Positions 20,516 to 29,672 of a stretch of DNA of 44,054 nucleotides are shown one piece after another. The notes below the pieces were generated by a model that was not told the origin of the DNA, did no database searches, and saw only the letters and a list, made by a program, of their open reading frames with translations. Position 1 is the stretch's first letter, and the number at the start of each line of letters is the position of its first letter. Made by a program: the position numbers and the translations under genes. Origin of the DNA: a virus; the IMG/VR virus record IMGVR_UViG_3300044612_002370, positions 1 to 44,054 of that record. One strand, given 5' to 3'.

Positions 20516-21552
20516 CCCTGGCCGCACCCTTCCCTTACTTTGGCGGCAAGCGCCGCGCCGCTCTCCGCGTCTGGCAGGCCCTCGGCGATCCCGCTGGCTA
20601 TGTCGAGCCATTTGCCGGATCGGCTGCTGTGTTGCTGGCCCGGCCTGCATTCACCGGCCGCCGGGTTGAGACCCTGAACGATGCGGACGGCTGGCTGGTG
20701 AACACCTGGCGAGCAATTCAGCTCAGCCCTGCCGAGGTAGCCCATCACGCCTGGGGCCCCGTGGCAGAGATCGATTACCACGCTCGCTTGGCATGGCTGC
20801 AACAGCGCCGCACGCCTGACCTGGTGGCATGGCTTGAGGGCGACCCGGAGGCGCATGACGCCAAGGCTGCCGGGTGGTGGCTCTATGTGGTTGCCTGCGG
20901 CATCGGTGATCCGTTTGGCCCTGGGCCGTGGCGGGTGGTGGATGGCCATCTCCGCAAGCTGCCGCACCTGGGGGATGCGGGGCAGGGCGTGAATCGCAAG
21001 CTGCCGCACCTGGGGGATGCGGGGCAGGGCGTGAATCGCAAGCTGCCGCACCTGGGGGATGCGGGGCAGGGCGTGAATCGCAAGCTGCCGCACCTGGGGG
21101 ATGCGGGGCAGGGCCAGCTTGAGAGCTACATGGGGCAGCTTGCTGATCGCCTACGCCGTGTCCGCATCACCTGCGGATCATGGGAGCGGGCGGTGAAGCC
21201 ATCGGTTACCCGCAGCGGCGCCGGTGGCGATGGCAGCCGAGCGATCTTTTTGGATCCGCCCTACGCCACATCAGGTGATCTCTACGCCCATGTTGATGTT
21301 GACGTGGCCCTGGCCGTACGCCAATGGTGCATTACCGCTCCACGTGAGCAGCGAATCATCCTGTGTGGCTACGACGCCGAGCACGACGACCTATTGACCC
21401 ATGGCTGGACTGTTACCGAGGGCAAGGCTGGTGGAGGGGCTGGCTACAACACCAATGGCCTGAACGGTCGCCGCGAGCGGCTGTGGTTGTCACCCGCCTG
21501 TATTGGCAGTGAGCAACCCGACCTGTTCGCCTCAGCGGGGCCGGTGGCGTGA
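20512..21552 (+). CDS. D12-class DNA adenine methyltransferase with 14-residue repeats
   Basis: 346 residues from ATG 20512 (ATGA overlap with tmk). Motifs: FGGK at 10-13 and VEPFAGSAAVL near 35 for AdoMet binding, FLDPPYA near 246 as the catalytic DPPY. This is the Dam-type N6-adenine methylase fold, GATC being the likely target. Between them lies a target-recognition part expanded by a 14-residue repeat (RKLPHLGDAGQGVN), nearly four copies, perfectly repeated in DNA. Such methylation could protect phage DNA from host restriction or time replication. Converges with the 21553-21774 gene. Confidence 0.85.
   Translation: MTLAAPFPYFGGKRRAALRVWQALGDPAGYVEPFAGSAAVLLARPAFTGRRVETLNDADGWLVNTWRAIQLSPAEVAHHAWGPVAEIDYHARLAWLQQRRTPDLVAWLEGDPEAHDAKAAGWWLYVVACGIGDPFGPGPWRVVDGHLRKLPHLGDAGQGVNRKLPHLGDAGQGVNRKLPHLGDAGQGVNRKLPHLGDAGQGQLESYMGQLADRLRRVRITCGSWERAVKPSVTRSGAGGDGSRAIFLDPPYATSGDLYAHVDVDVALAVRQWCITAPREQRIILCGYDAEHDDLLTHGWTVTEGKAGGGAGYNTNGLNGRRERLWLSPACIGSEQPDLFASAGPVA
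20953..21114 (+). repeat. 42-bp perfect tandem repeats in the methylase gene
   Basis: Three full copies (20953-20994, 20995-21036, 21037-21078) and 36 bases of a fourth, all identical. The period is a multiple of three, so copy-number change keeps the frame. Complete identity means very recent expansion or continual gene conversion. Confidence 0.95.
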
Positions 21553-21774
21553 TCACCCCTCTCGAACCGCAGCACGGGCCTCCAGTTCGCAGATGCGCCG
21601 GGCGGCCTGGCGGATGATCACGCCATTCGTTACCGACTGCGTGAGCAGCACGTAAGCCTGAGCCAGCACCTGCTCGGGGGTCATCTGTTGCAGCATCATG
21701 CGGCCCCGTTCCAGGTCTGATTCGGCATCTAGCGTGAGGTTCGGCACCATCCAACTGTTCGAGGTCGAGGCCAT
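21553..21774 (-). CDS. Small helical protein of unknown function
   Basis: 73 residues, helical, with a QQMTPEQVLAQAYVLLTQSV segment and a final helix (GVIIRQAARRICELEARAAV). The ATG at 21774 overlaps the plus-strand ATG at 21773 in a CCATGG palindrome, so the two genes diverge from the same base pair. Ends one base from the methylase stop. Confidence 0.5.
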   Translation of the reverse strand: MASTSNSWMVPNLTLDAESDLERGRMMLQQMTPEQVLAQAYVLLTQSVTNGVIIRQAARRICELEARAAVREG

Positions 21775-22045
21775 GGCAGATCAGGAGCTGCAGTTGAGGG
21801 TAGGAACAGACGCAAAAGGCGGCGGCTGCTGGGAGGTGTGCATTGATGGGGTCTTACACCAGGACCGATCGCAAGCCCCCCTGCGTGCCCTGATCGAGCA
21901 GCAGCAGGGCAGGCAACCGCATAACCCCTCGGCCCGGTGGGCCCAGGTAGAACCGATCGAGGGGCTAGACGAGGATGCCGACGCGGGGCAGGCTGGCTGG
22001 GGGGGCATGGTGCAGGACGAGGGGGGCTGGCGGGGGGAGGGCTAG
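21773..22045 (+). CDS. Small acidic protein of unknown function
   Basis: 90 residues from ATG 21773 (MADQELQLRVGTDAKGGGCW). The first 50 residues look folded (WEVCIDGVLHQDRSQAPLRA); the rest is Gly/Asp/Glu-rich. It diverges from the 21774 gene and converges with the C39-like peptidase, overlapping its end by 4 bases. The frame could extend upstream, but the ATG inside CCATGG is the better start. Confidence 0.4.
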   Translation: MADQELQLRVGTDAKGGGCWEVCIDGVLHQDRSQAPLRALIEQQQGRQPHNPSARWAQVEPIEGLDEDADAGQAGWGGMVQDEGGWRGEG

Positions 22046-22623
22046 CGATCTGCAACGATCGCCCACCCCCGGCCCGGCTCAAACCGGTAGGCCCCATTCC
22101 CGATCGAGCGAACCATCCAGCGGCGGCCGAAGCGCTCCCGGCTGAAGTGCAAACCCTGGCCGTTGGGACTGAGCGTTTCGCCGGTGATCAGATCAGGATC
22201 CCCCCATGGGTCATTCACGATCACGCTGTTGCGAGTGTGGCCGATGACGATCATCCAATGCCCCCCGCCGGTCGGGCGATGCAGGGGGCCTCGATGCAGG
22301 TATCCGCAGGGAACCGGGATGCTGCGCAAGATCTGCTGCTCGATCGTCAAAAAATCGGCAACCTGCTCAAACCTCGCAGTGATGCCGTAGTGAGCTAGGG
22401 CCTGGATCTGGGCACCGACTTGGGTGGTGTCGCCGAACCGCTGCACCGTTGCCAGATACTGATCATCCCCGTTGGGCCCCTGGAGGGTGCCGGGTTTCAG
22501 GGCTTCCAGCAGCATCGCGCAACTGGATGAGAAACAGGTGCGGTCTCGTTGGCCCAGCTGCGCCGAATCCCGTTGGCGGTAATAGGGCACGCCGATCAGC
22601 GGATTAGGGGGAGCAGCTGTCAT
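22042..22623 (-). CDS. C39-like cysteine peptidase, candidate endolysin
   Basis: 193 residues. The papain-like C39 layout is clear: YYRQRDSAQLGQ then the nucleophile in DRTCFSSSCAMLL (C30), the base in GGHWMIVIGHT, and the Asn/Asp of VIVNDPWGDPDLI. There is no signal peptide. No other muramidase or amidase was found in the genome, so this is the best lysis enzyme candidate, although a role in virion or host-protein processing is equally possible. The gene is isolated on the minus strand, separate from the holin-like genes at 32186-33041. Confidence 0.65.
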   Translation of the reverse strand: MTAAPPNPLIGVPYYRQRDSAQLGQRDRTCFSSSCAMLLEALKPGTLQGPNGDDQYLATVQRFGDTTQVGAQIQALAHYGITARFEQVADFLTIEQQILRSIPVPCGYLHRGPLHRPTGGGHWMIVIGHTRNSVIVNDPWGDPDLITGETLSPNGQGLHFSRERFGRRWMVRSIGNGAYRFEPGRGWAIVADR

Positions 22624-22662
22624 GGGCCCGGTAGCATAGCGGCAACAATCTAGCCCCGCCCA
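22624..22662. promoter_or_regulatory. Divergent intergenic region
   Basis: Only 39 bases separate the starts of the peptidase gene (minus) and the 22663 gene (plus). Any two promoters must overlap or extend into the genes. No good hexamer pair was found; TATGCT on the minus strand is the only -10-like element. Confidence 0.25.
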
Positions 22663-23514
22663 ATGCCCGTTTTCACGCTCAGCAACCGGGCCCAGTACAG
22701 CCTGACGACCCCTGACATGCCATTAACAGGCACGTTCTACGGTCAATTGATGACCTCTGCTTTTACGTTTAACCGTGACACCCATGACACGATGGCCGCA
22801 ATCACCAGCGGCGAGATCACCCCTGTTACCGGCTATTTAGCAGGCGGCAAGCCGTTGGTGCTCAGTAACTCAATGAACACCACTACCGGAATCAATGCCC
22901 TAGTCATTAACCCGGTTACATGGAATGCCAATATCACGGGCGCCAGTGGGATTCTGATTTATTATCGACCATCAGCAACACCTTCTCAGCAAATAGTTTT
23001 AGGCTGCAACCACTTTGGCAGCCCTCAAAGCAGCGTTGGGGGGTTGTTCAGGGTTGAGCAAATGCAGATCGAAACCGCGCAAACAAACAACAACAGTATC
23101 ATAATTCCTTACGCAACAATTAACGCAATCATAAACAAAACCATAAACCTGAGTGCAGGCAACTTCTACGCCATGCTGCTGGGGGCTGGCTACACTCCCA
23201 GCGCCACTCATTCGTTTCGGTCAAATCTGACCAACGAAGTGACAGGCACTGGCTACACCGCTGGTGGCGTGCCTGCTCCGCTGACGATCACACGGGATGA
23301 TGCTGCTGATAAAACCATAGTGCAGGCCAATCAAATTATCCTTACGGGCGCTACAGCTTCGCCTAAATATGTGGTTTATTATCAAAGCCTTGGCGGTGCG
23401 GCTTCTGCTGACCGTGTTTTGATGATTGTAGATTGGGGCATAGTCTACCCTGCCAATGGTGCCGCGTATCCGATCAATGCCAATAGCGTTGAGATCACTG
23501 GGGTTTACGTTTAA
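22663..23514 (+). CDS. Putative virion/tail-associated protein
   Basis: 283 residues, rich in Asn, Thr, Ser and Ala with strand-like repeats (ASGILIYYRPSATPSQQIVL, NNNSIIIPYATINAIINKTI), the composition of phage fibre or capsid-decoration proteins. No membrane or catalytic motif. It lies on the plus strand next to the minus-strand tail-tip genes, so a fibre or adhesin role is inferred only from composition and position. Followed by the coupled 23514 gene (TAATG). Confidence 0.5.
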   Translation: MPVFTLSNRAQYSLTTPDMPLTGTFYGQLMTSAFTFNRDTHDTMAAITSGEITPVTGYLAGGKPLVLSNSMNTTTGINALVINPVTWNANITGASGILIYYRPSATPSQQIVLGCNHFGSPQSSVGGLFRVEQMQIETAQTNNNSIIIPYATINAIINKTINLSAGNFYAMLLGAGYTPSATHSFRSNLTNEVTGTGYTAGGVPAPLTITRDDAADKTIVQANQIILTGATASPKYVVYYQSLGGAASADRVLMIVDWGIVYPANGAAYPINANSVEITGVYV

Positions 23515-23855
23515 TGGATTTCCCTGAATCCTGTCTGCCGATCGGGAGGCCGCATACATTAGGTGATTTCAATATCGCCGCTGAACTTGATCGGCGGTTT
23601 TTATTGAGCGACACCCTGGCTGGCCAAACCGTGTCCCTGCCCCTGCCCCTGCTCAGCCCCGCACAGTTCGCCGATTTCGTGCAGCACTTCCGAACTGTGG
23701 GGCTGCTGGCATCCTGGGAGCTGCCTGCTGCGGTCTGGGTGGGGCGTGCAGTTCCCCCGACGCCGGTTCGATGGCGCTATGCCTCGGCACCATCGTGGGC
23801 CCTGCAGCCTGGCGAGCTGTGGGAGGTTGCCGGGGTTGAGCTGCGTGCGGTGTGA
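23514..23855 (+). CDS. Protein of unknown function, possible fibre partner
   Basis: 113 residues: RPHTLGDFNIAAELDRRFLL, then LPLPLLSPAQFADFVQHFRT and a Trp/Pro-rich end (VGRAVPPTPVRWRYASAPSW). Translationally coupled to the 22663 gene by TAATG. It stops one base from the opposing tail gene at 23857. May work with its upstream neighbour. Confidence 0.5.
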   Translation: MDFPESCLPIGRPHTLGDFNIAAELDRRFLLSDTLAGQTVSLPLPLLSPAQFADFVQHFRTVGLLASWELPAAVWVGRAVPPTPVRWRYASAPSWALQPGELWEVAGVELRAV

Positions 23856-23856
23856 G

Positions 23857-25131
23857 CTAAAAAATTGGCAGCGGCCCGGTCGGTACGGTATGTGGCCTGG
23901 CGGCTAAGGTGATCTGGAAATCATTGAACCGTCCATTACAGATTTGAGAATCCCCAAAGCGTTTTCCTATGTCTAAGATTGTTTGCGGGTAATTGCGAAT
24001 ATATGTAGGCACAGGATCGGGAGACACTGGAGTAATAAATGTCTGGCCGCTGACTGTCGAGAACGATGTTCTTACAAACCCAGCCGCTCTGGTCTGCTGG
24101 AAGAAGTACCAGTTCCCTGGAGAGACCACTGCTTGCCCGCTATAATCAGCTTCAAACCCGATCCGGGATCCAGGGCTATTCAAATTGTCAGCATAGTAAA
24201 CCCATCCATCTGACTCGCCTACAAAAGCATTCAAAAAGCTAAAATCTGCTGGTACAGATCCGATATTTCCTGCTGCATTTGTAATCTGAAACAACTCGTT
24301 CCTTGTGGTCAATGTTGTTAGATTAAACCAAAATCTGATTGTGTAATCTCCTGCGCCCAAGGCCTGCGCCAGTTCTACCGACAGCCAGTCTGGCGTGCTG
24401 TCGGCGCTATTCAATAGTGCAGAGCCGGCGCCCCAGCGACCTGCGCTGGCATCGATGCTGATACCGCCTTGCGTTGTTATTGACCCCGATTGGCCGCTGA
24501 CATCGGTAAAGCCCTTGTCAGCAGTCAGGGGCAGATGCACCAACACTGACCCGTAAAGAGGATCGTTCAATGGCGTCGATACGAGCCCAGCTGGCGACGT
24601 CTTCAGCAACAACAGCGTCGATTGGGACGGCGTGCCCGTAGACATCCCCGCCGCCGTGGTGGTCAACTGCACGATCGTGGATCCGCTGGGGGTGCCCGCC
24701 GGCAGGGCCCTGGCCGCTGTGGTGCGGAGCACGATGCGGGTCGAGCCGGAGGGGGTAGAGGCCCGTCGAATCCAGACCCCGACGAACTGAACGGCCAGGC
24801 GGTAGAACTCGCTGCCGGCGACCGCCCGGACGTCGTCCTGAGTAACCGGCCGCGCATAAGACCACTGAAACCCGGCCGGAGTCAGTGCCGTGGCCAGGGT
24901 GGTGGGATGAAACCCAAACGAGCGGCCCCGCTGCGCCTGCTGGTGGTCTGGCACGCTGCGGGCGTCGGCCTCGGTCAACCCGTCAAACGTCATATTCAAA
25001 ACGTCCCCGGTCGCTACCAAGTCGGCGGTGCTGGTCACGGTGCTGCCGTCGTAGCCAGCCTGCAGGGTGGCTGGGACCGTGCCAGGGGTGATTAAGACGG
25101 TGGCAGGGCGAAGGGTCGGGAATGTGGTCAT
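23857..25131 (-). CDS. Tail-tip adhesin with LamG/ConA-like C-terminal domain
   Basis: 424 residues from ATG 25131 (MTTFPTLRPATVLITPGTVP). The N-terminal half (about 1-200) has repeated short strands (TPSGSTRIVLRTTAARALPA, TPSGSTIVQLTTTAA, TPSQSTLLLLKTSPAG), three copies of a TPS-S-T unit. The C-terminal half is concanavalin-A/LamG-like: FTDVSGQSGSITTQGG, LGAGDYTIRFWFNL and NGRFNDFQITLAARPHT. Such domains bind glycans or act as fibre heads. Last leftward gene of the tail-tip block. Confidence 0.6.
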   Translation of the reverse strand: MTTFPTLRPATVLITPGTVPATLQAGYDGSTVTSTADLVATGDVLNMTFDGLTEADARSVPDHQQAQRGRSFGFHPTTLATALTPAGFQWSYARPVTQDDVRAVAGSEFYRLAVQFVGVWIRRASTPSGSTRIVLRTTAARALPAGTPSGSTIVQLTTTAAGMSTGTPSQSTLLLLKTSPAGLVSTPLNDPLYGSVLVHLPLTADKGFTDVSGQSGSITTQGGISIDASAGRWGAGSALLNSADSTPDWLSVELAQALGAGDYTIRFWFNLTTLTTRNELFQITNAAGNIGSVPADFSFLNAFVGESDGWVYYADNLNSPGSRIGFEADYSGQAVVSPGNWYFFQQTRAAGFVRTSFSTVSGQTFITPVSPDPVPTYIRNYPQTILDIGKRFGDSQICNGRFNDFQITLAARPHTVPTGPLPIF

Positions 25132-25132
25132 G

Positions 25133-27367
25133 CTATACAGGTGGCGAGGCAGGATCGGTTGTTTCCGGGAACGGTCCTGACAGCACCCCTCGATCAAAAA
25201 TATAAGGCCACGTCTGTTGATAACTGCCGTTTATCAAGTGCTGGTATTGAGTTGGCAGGCCAGTGGCCGTCCCATCTGGATTGAATGCAGCAACAAAAGT
25301 AGACTGCGAGTTTTGCTCTACAATCACTGCCCTTTGGCCTGGGCCAACCTTAATGATTCGATTTTCTATTACAATGCCCGCATATGCCCCAGGGTTTGCT
25401 AATGGATAGTCAGGGTTTAACGTCCAGCTAAACTGCAGGCTCCACTGGATCAAATCGCCTGCGGGTGGCTCCTTCGGCGGCACCGGTGGTTTTGCTGGCC
25501 CCGTTGGCGTGCCTGGTTGGGAGGGGATGCCGGGGGGATTGACCGGGCCGGTAGGGGGCAGAGGGGCAGGGGAAGCTCCACCGCCACCGCCGCCACCGCC
25601 GCCACCGCCGCCACCGCCGCCTCCACCGCCGCCTCCACCACCGCCTCCACCACCGCCGCCCAGGATGAAGCCGCCGTCCGCGTATTCGCCAGAAACCGGC
25701 CGACGCCCGTAGCGGCCATAGAACCAGACCTCGTCACTGGTCCAGCTCTCCTCGTCGGGCGCGGGGATCGAACAATCGGTCGCCCGGCTGGGGTCCGCAT
25801 CGCAGGAGGGGGCGGTGTCACCAGTCAGGAGGGTGATGTTTGCAACCTGAACCGCTGCCACGTCCATGGCAACCAGGGAGCGGCCGAGCCCATCGACCGG
25901 GCAGTGCTCCAACTGCAGGGTCAGGGTGCCCTCCCGTCCGGTGTTGGCAGAGACGATCCAATACCAGGCCACCAGGGGGCTGCTCACCCCATCCACGTCC
26001 TCGCGCTGCAGCTGCAGGGCGATCAGCTCGCCCTCTCCCAGGGTCGAGTTCCAATAGCCAGCCTTGATCGCCACCGCAGCGGAGTGCGTGATGTGCTGGC
26101 GCTTTGCCTGGCCAAACCGGATCGCCCTGGCGGCGTGAATCTCGGTTGTGCAGAACTGGCTCAGATCGTGCTCCTCCGTTGGCGCGGTTTCTGGGGTGGA
26201 GTCATAGGCCACCTCCGTGGTCCGGATCATCCTGGACAATCCGTCGGGGCCCTGCTGGCGCCAGGCCACCACGGCCCGGTAGGGGCGCCTTGCCTCAGGG
26301 CTAACCAGCTGCCAGGTGTAACTCCCATCGACGATCGCCTCGCCATCAAACACCCACGCGGGGCTCAATGGCTCGGTGTCGATAGCCCCAGATGACGTAA
26401 CGGGCAGCAGTGGCCGCAGGCCATAGCGACCAGCAATCTTTGTTTCGCGCACCATGAAATAGGGCCCAATTTTGCTCATCCAGTCGCTGATGCTGGTCGG
26501 CTCTGATAGCACCCCATTCCACCAGAAACCGTTGGCATCCATGAACCGAGCTGCTGCGGTAATCGACTCCCGATCAATCCGAACCGGTGCTGTGCGGCCA
26601 TCATTGTTCAGTAGGTATAAATAAAGTTCGCCTAAATTGTTAGAGCTGCCGTAGACATTATCCAACAGCCTGACCGATTCGACTCCATTGCGAATAAATA
26701 GATGAATCTGCCGCTTCCAGTGGCCACGGTCTGGCAGTCCGAATGGAACGCCGCCAGCCTGAAACCCGTTAAAATTTACCGCACTAAAAGAAACAGTTGT
26801 CAGGTCCTTGTGTGTGCCAACCGTGCCGCATTGCGTGGGCGCCCCTACTTTGTTGGCAACCAGATATTCGCCATTGTAAACATCAACCAGGAAGTTGCCA
26901 GGAGTCCAGGTGCCGGCAGTTTTTGGGCCATAGGACTGGCTGAAGCTCCCGACTCGGCAGCGGCCCTGGAAGACGCCATTGACCGAGATGCCGCCGAGCT
27001 TCCCCTGGGAGACGACCAGTCGCCACTTCACCGCCACGGCATTGGCCACGGGCTGGCCCCCCAGCAGGGGAGTATCAAACCGGCAGGCCGTGGCCTTCGG
27101 GCTGACGATCACCCCGCCGATGCCTGTATCTGATGGGCTGCCGCAGGTGTCGCCGATGCGCCGGCACCAGACGATGGGCGCCCGCTCCAGCAGAGTCATC
27201 GCCTGCTGGTTTGAATTCCATGGGGAGTCAACTTCGGCGCCATTGATGGCCGTAGGACGCGCCGATCCGCCCAGGGCAGTAGTCCGCACGATTGGCACTT
27301 GGTTGACCTCAAACGAGGCGCTTGGTCTGGCTGACGCCCCGTTGCTTGTAAGCGCAGCTGGGATCAT
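25133..27367 (-). CDS. Tail tip hub / central tail protein
   Basis: 744 residues from ATG 27367 (MIPAALTSNGASARPSASFE), overlapping the stop of the upstream gene; the longer frame to 27577 is judged spurious. The middle (about 90-560) reads like the hub/baseplate protein of siphovirus tails (SWNSNQQAMTLLERAPIVW, then WWNGVLSEPTSISDWMSKIG). A stretch of 28 glycines follows near residue 570, then a Pro-rich segment and a final ~110-residue domain. The hub caps the tape-measure end of the tail tube and carries receptor contacts. Confidence 0.65.
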   Translation of the reverse strand: MIPAALTSNGASARPSASFEVNQVPIVRTTALGGSARPTAINGAEVDSPWNSNQQAMTLLERAPIVWCRRIGDTCGSPSDTGIGGVIVSPKATACRFDTPLLGGQPVANAVAVKWRLVVSQGKLGGISVNGVFQGRCRVGSFSQSYGPKTAGTWTPGNFLVDVYNGEYLVANKVGAPTQCGTVGTHKDLTTVSFSAVNFNGFQAGGVPFGLPDRGHWKRQIHLFIRNGVESVRLLDNVYGSSNNLGELYLYLLNNDGRTAPVRIDRESITAAARFMDANGFWWNGVLSEPTSISDWMSKIGPYFMVRETKIAGRYGLRPLLPVTSSGAIDTEPLSPAWVFDGEAIVDGSYTWQLVSPEARRPYRAVVAWRQQGPDGLSRMIRTTEVAYDSTPETAPTEEHDLSQFCTTEIHAARAIRFGQAKRQHITHSAAVAIKAGYWNSTLGEGELIALQLQREDVDGVSSPLVAWYWIVSANTGREGTLTLQLEHCPVDGLGRSLVAMDVAAVQVANITLLTGDTAPSCDADPSRATDCSIPAPDEESWTSDEVWFYGRYGRRPVSGEYADGGFILGGGGGGGGGGGGGGGGGGGGGGGGGGGGASPAPLPPTGPVNPPGIPSQPGTPTGPAKPPVPPKEPPAGDLIQWSLQFSWTLNPDYPLANPGAYAGIVIENRIIKVGPGQRAVIVEQNSQSTFVAAFNPDGTATGLPTQYQHLINGSYQQTWPYIFDRGVLSGPFPETTDPASPPV
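25577..25660. repeat. (GGN)28 polyglycine repeat
   Basis: 84 bases coding for 28 consecutive Gly residues in the hub protein, using mainly GGC/GGT/GGA in changing order with period-9 motifs in the right half. Flanked by Pro-rich linker sequence. Copy number is likely to vary by slippage. Confidence 0.9.
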
Positions 27368-27849
27368 GTCGAAAAATCCAGCACGCAGGGCGTGCCTATC
27401 AGCTCCTGCGTGAGCACGATTGGCGGGACCGACACTGCAACCGGAGGCGGTGAGATAGTGCCGTTGATCGTGACGCCTGTGAGGAAGCCGCTGGCGGTGA
27501 TGCTGCCGACCAGGACCGAATGAACCCGACTGAGCCCGCCCAGGACAACCTCGAACTGAGTCACCTCGATCAGCCATTGGTTAGCGTTCGCATCGATCGC
27601 CAGGGCCAGAACAGCAGGGGAGTACGCGCACGTGATAGGGACGGATCCCGACACCAGGCCCGAATCAAACCCTGGGCAGTAGAACTCCTGGAACTCCCAG
27701 GACTGCAGCCCATCGCCGTCGCCAGCGTCAAAGGAAGTGAAGGGGGCGTTGTTGATCCCATCAAGCCGGTGCCAGCGCGCTTTCGCGTTGCCGCTAGGGT
27801 CCATCCACTTCAGGGTCTGGGTGTAGACGTGGGGGCCGTAGTCGGGCAT
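27364..27849 (-). CDS. Minor tail protein
   Basis: 161 residues, beta-rich: MPDYGPHVYTQTLKWMDPSG then WLIEVTQFEVVLGGLSRVHS and a C-terminal sandwich-like end (ISPPPVAVSVPPIVLTQELI). Located between tape measure and hub, the slot of distal minor tail proteins (gpM/gpL-type) in lambda-like gene order. It starts one base after the tape measure stop. Confidence 0.6.
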   Translation of the reverse strand: MPDYGPHVYTQTLKWMDPSGNAKARWHRLDGINNAPFTSFDAGDGDGLQSWEFQEFYCPGFDSGLVSGSVPITCAYSPAVLALAIDANANQWLIEVTQFEVVLGGLSRVHSVLVGSITASGFLTGVTINGTISPPPVAVSVPPIVLTQELIGTPCVLDFST

Positions 27850-29672
27850 CAGACAATCCCCAGGGCCTGGCGCCCGTCATACGCCTGGATGTGATTCCAG
27901 AGCTGACCAATCCCATCGCTCACCATGGCCTCGGCATCCTCGCGCCGGATCCATTGCGAGCCGTCGGGTTGCTGCTGGACTGGGCCCGTTTGAATCTGGA
28001 TCGTTGGGGCAAAGGTGCCGCCGCCTCTGGAGCCCCCGGCAGCGGCGCCGCTCGTGGCAGTGCGAGGGGCCGACCGATGCAGATCGATGACCTGCTCTTG
28101 AGGATGCAGCATGGCCATGAATCCGCCCAGGCCATCAAGCCCGCCAGACCGGGGGCCGTTTCCGGTGTAGCCGCCGCCGGCAAACTGGGGCACATTCACG
28201 GGCTGGATCATCCCCAACTGCGGGCCCCGCACAGCAGCGCTCACCGAATTAGCCGCCTGGATGAGGCGGTTGATCTGCTCGATGAAGCTGTTGACCGCCC
28301 GCCCTGCCAGGCTGAGGGCCGAATTGATCACCCCGCGCACGGTGCCAACAATTGATTCCCAGGCGTCGGTAATGGGCTGCACCAGGCCCACGGCATAGTC
28401 CCGCATGCCATCCATGGCCAGATTCCAGGTCTGCCCCAGGCGGGCAATAAGGCCATTCTCTGGGCCGATGATCGTGTCGAAGAATGCTGCAAAGTTGTCA
28501 CTGATATTCGGCAGAATGTTGCTGACATAGCTGCTGATGCCGTCCATCATTATGTTCCAGCCGCCGCCAATCATTGCGACGAATCCGGTGGTGGGGTTGG
28601 CGATCAGATCCCAGAGCCCCCGGAAGGCATCGGCGATCTGGTCGCGGAACGAAAAAATGACAACAGCCGTGGCCACGGCTGCCGCGCCGATCAGCACCGG
28701 GGCGGTCACAAAGCCGGCGACCAAGGCGGCCAGGCCGGTGGCTACTGGCACAATCGCGCCGGCTATGCCCGCCAGAGTGGCGCCAATGCCCAGGCCGGCA
28801 AAAGCGCCCAGCACCGTTACCACACTGGTGATGATGGGGGCCAGCAAAGTAAAGCCCACGGCCAACAGCGCCACACCGCCAACCGCTGCCTGTATCGGGC
28901 CTGGCAACATTGTGAAGGCATCAATCACCGCAGTCAGCGCCGTGGCTGTTGCATCTAGCGCCGGCAGTAAGGCCACGGTCAGCCCAGCAGCAAGACCGCC
29001 GACCTTGCCGCCAAGCATAGCCAGTTTGTCGTTATACTCATCCGCCTTTTTGGCAAATGCTGCTGTCATCTTTACGCTTAACGATTCGATAGCTTTGCCG
29101 CCTTCGTTCAGCATTGGGATCATATCCGCGCCTGACTTGCCAAACAACTGCATTGCTAAAGCTGTTTTCTCTATGCCGTCTGGCATAGTCTTAAACTTGT
29201 TTGCTATCTCTAGCGTTACCTGATCCGCCGTCTTGAGCTTACCGGCTGCATCTGTTGCGCTGATGCCCAAGGTCTGCAGTGCTTCAGATGCCGGACCCTT
29301 GCCGGTTTGTGCGGTTTCGTAGAGGCCACGGCTGAGTTTGACAAGTGATTTGGCAACCGCATCAATGTCAGTTCCTGAGGTCGCCGCTGCCTTTCTGAAT
29401 CTGGCCAGTGATTCAACGCTGACGCCGGTGCGCTGGCTCATGTCGTTCATTGAGTCGCCTAGTTCAATCGTCCTGCCCACCAGCGCCCCCAGCCCCCCAA
29501 TCGTTGCGATTGGGGCCAGGGCCCCCAGGGCACCGCTCAACGGGCCGAGCTTGCTCGTAAGCGACTGCGTGGCACCTTCTACCTGCTTGAAGGTTGAGCC
29601 CAGTTTGGCGACTTGTTCGGTGCCAATCACCTGGGCGGCGATCTTGAGGATTGCATCAAAATTGACGGCCAT
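27849..29672 (-). CDS. Tail tape measure protein
   Basis: 607 residues, long, helical, beginning MAVNFDAILKIAAQVIGTEQ and with Ala/Gly-rich helices (LGALAPIATIGGLGALVGRT). A hydrophobic stretch (about 260-340) contains several membrane-like helices (AAVGGVALLAVGFTLLAPII), as seen in tape measures that enter the cell envelope during DNA injection. The 607 residues would suggest a tail around 90 nm if about 1.5 A per residue applies. Follows the tail chaperone pair, as in lambda. Confidence 0.85.
   Translation of the reverse strand: MAVNFDAILKIAAQVIGTEQVAKLGSTFKQVEGATQSLTSKLGPLSGALGALAPIATIGGLGALVGRTIELGDSMNDMSQRTGVSVESLARFRKAAATSGTDIDAVAKSLVKLSRGLYETAQTGKGPASEALQTLGISATDAAGKLKTADQVTLEIANKFKTMPDGIEKTALAMQLFGKSGADMIPMLNEGGKAIESLSVKMTAAFAKKADEYNDKLAMLGGKVGGLAAGLTVALLPALDATATALTAVIDAFTMLPGPIQAAVGGVALLAVGFTLLAPIITSVVTVLGAFAGLGIGATLAGIAGAIVPVATGLAALVAGFVTAPVLIGAAAVATAVVIFSFRDQIADAFRGLWDLIANPTTGFVAMIGGGWNIMMDGISSYVSNILPNISDNFAAFFDTIIGPENGLIARLGQTWNLAMDGMRDYAVGLVQPITDAWESIVGTVRGVINSALSLAGRAVNSFIEQINRLIQAANSVSAAVRGPQLGMIQPVNVPQFAGGGYTGNGPRSGGLDGLGGFMAMLHPQEQVIDLHRSAPRTATSGAAAGGSRGGGTFAPTIQIQTGPVQQQPDGSQWIRREDAEAMVSDGIGQLWNHIQAYDGRQALGIV

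Noticed and set aside
25509-25712. Polyproline protein on the plus strand
   Set aside because: It is the reverse complement of the polyglycine run in the hub gene.
25368-27577. Longer start of the tail hub at 27577
   Set aside because: The added 70 residues are Arg/His-rich shadow sequence inside the upstream tail gene. ATG 27367 gives an overlap of 4 bases, as elsewhere in this operon.
28537-29223. 228-residue plus-strand frame opposite the tape measure gene
   Set aside because: It has Ala/Ser/Thr/Pro composition expected from antisense reading of an Ala/Gly-rich helical protein, and no ribosome site.
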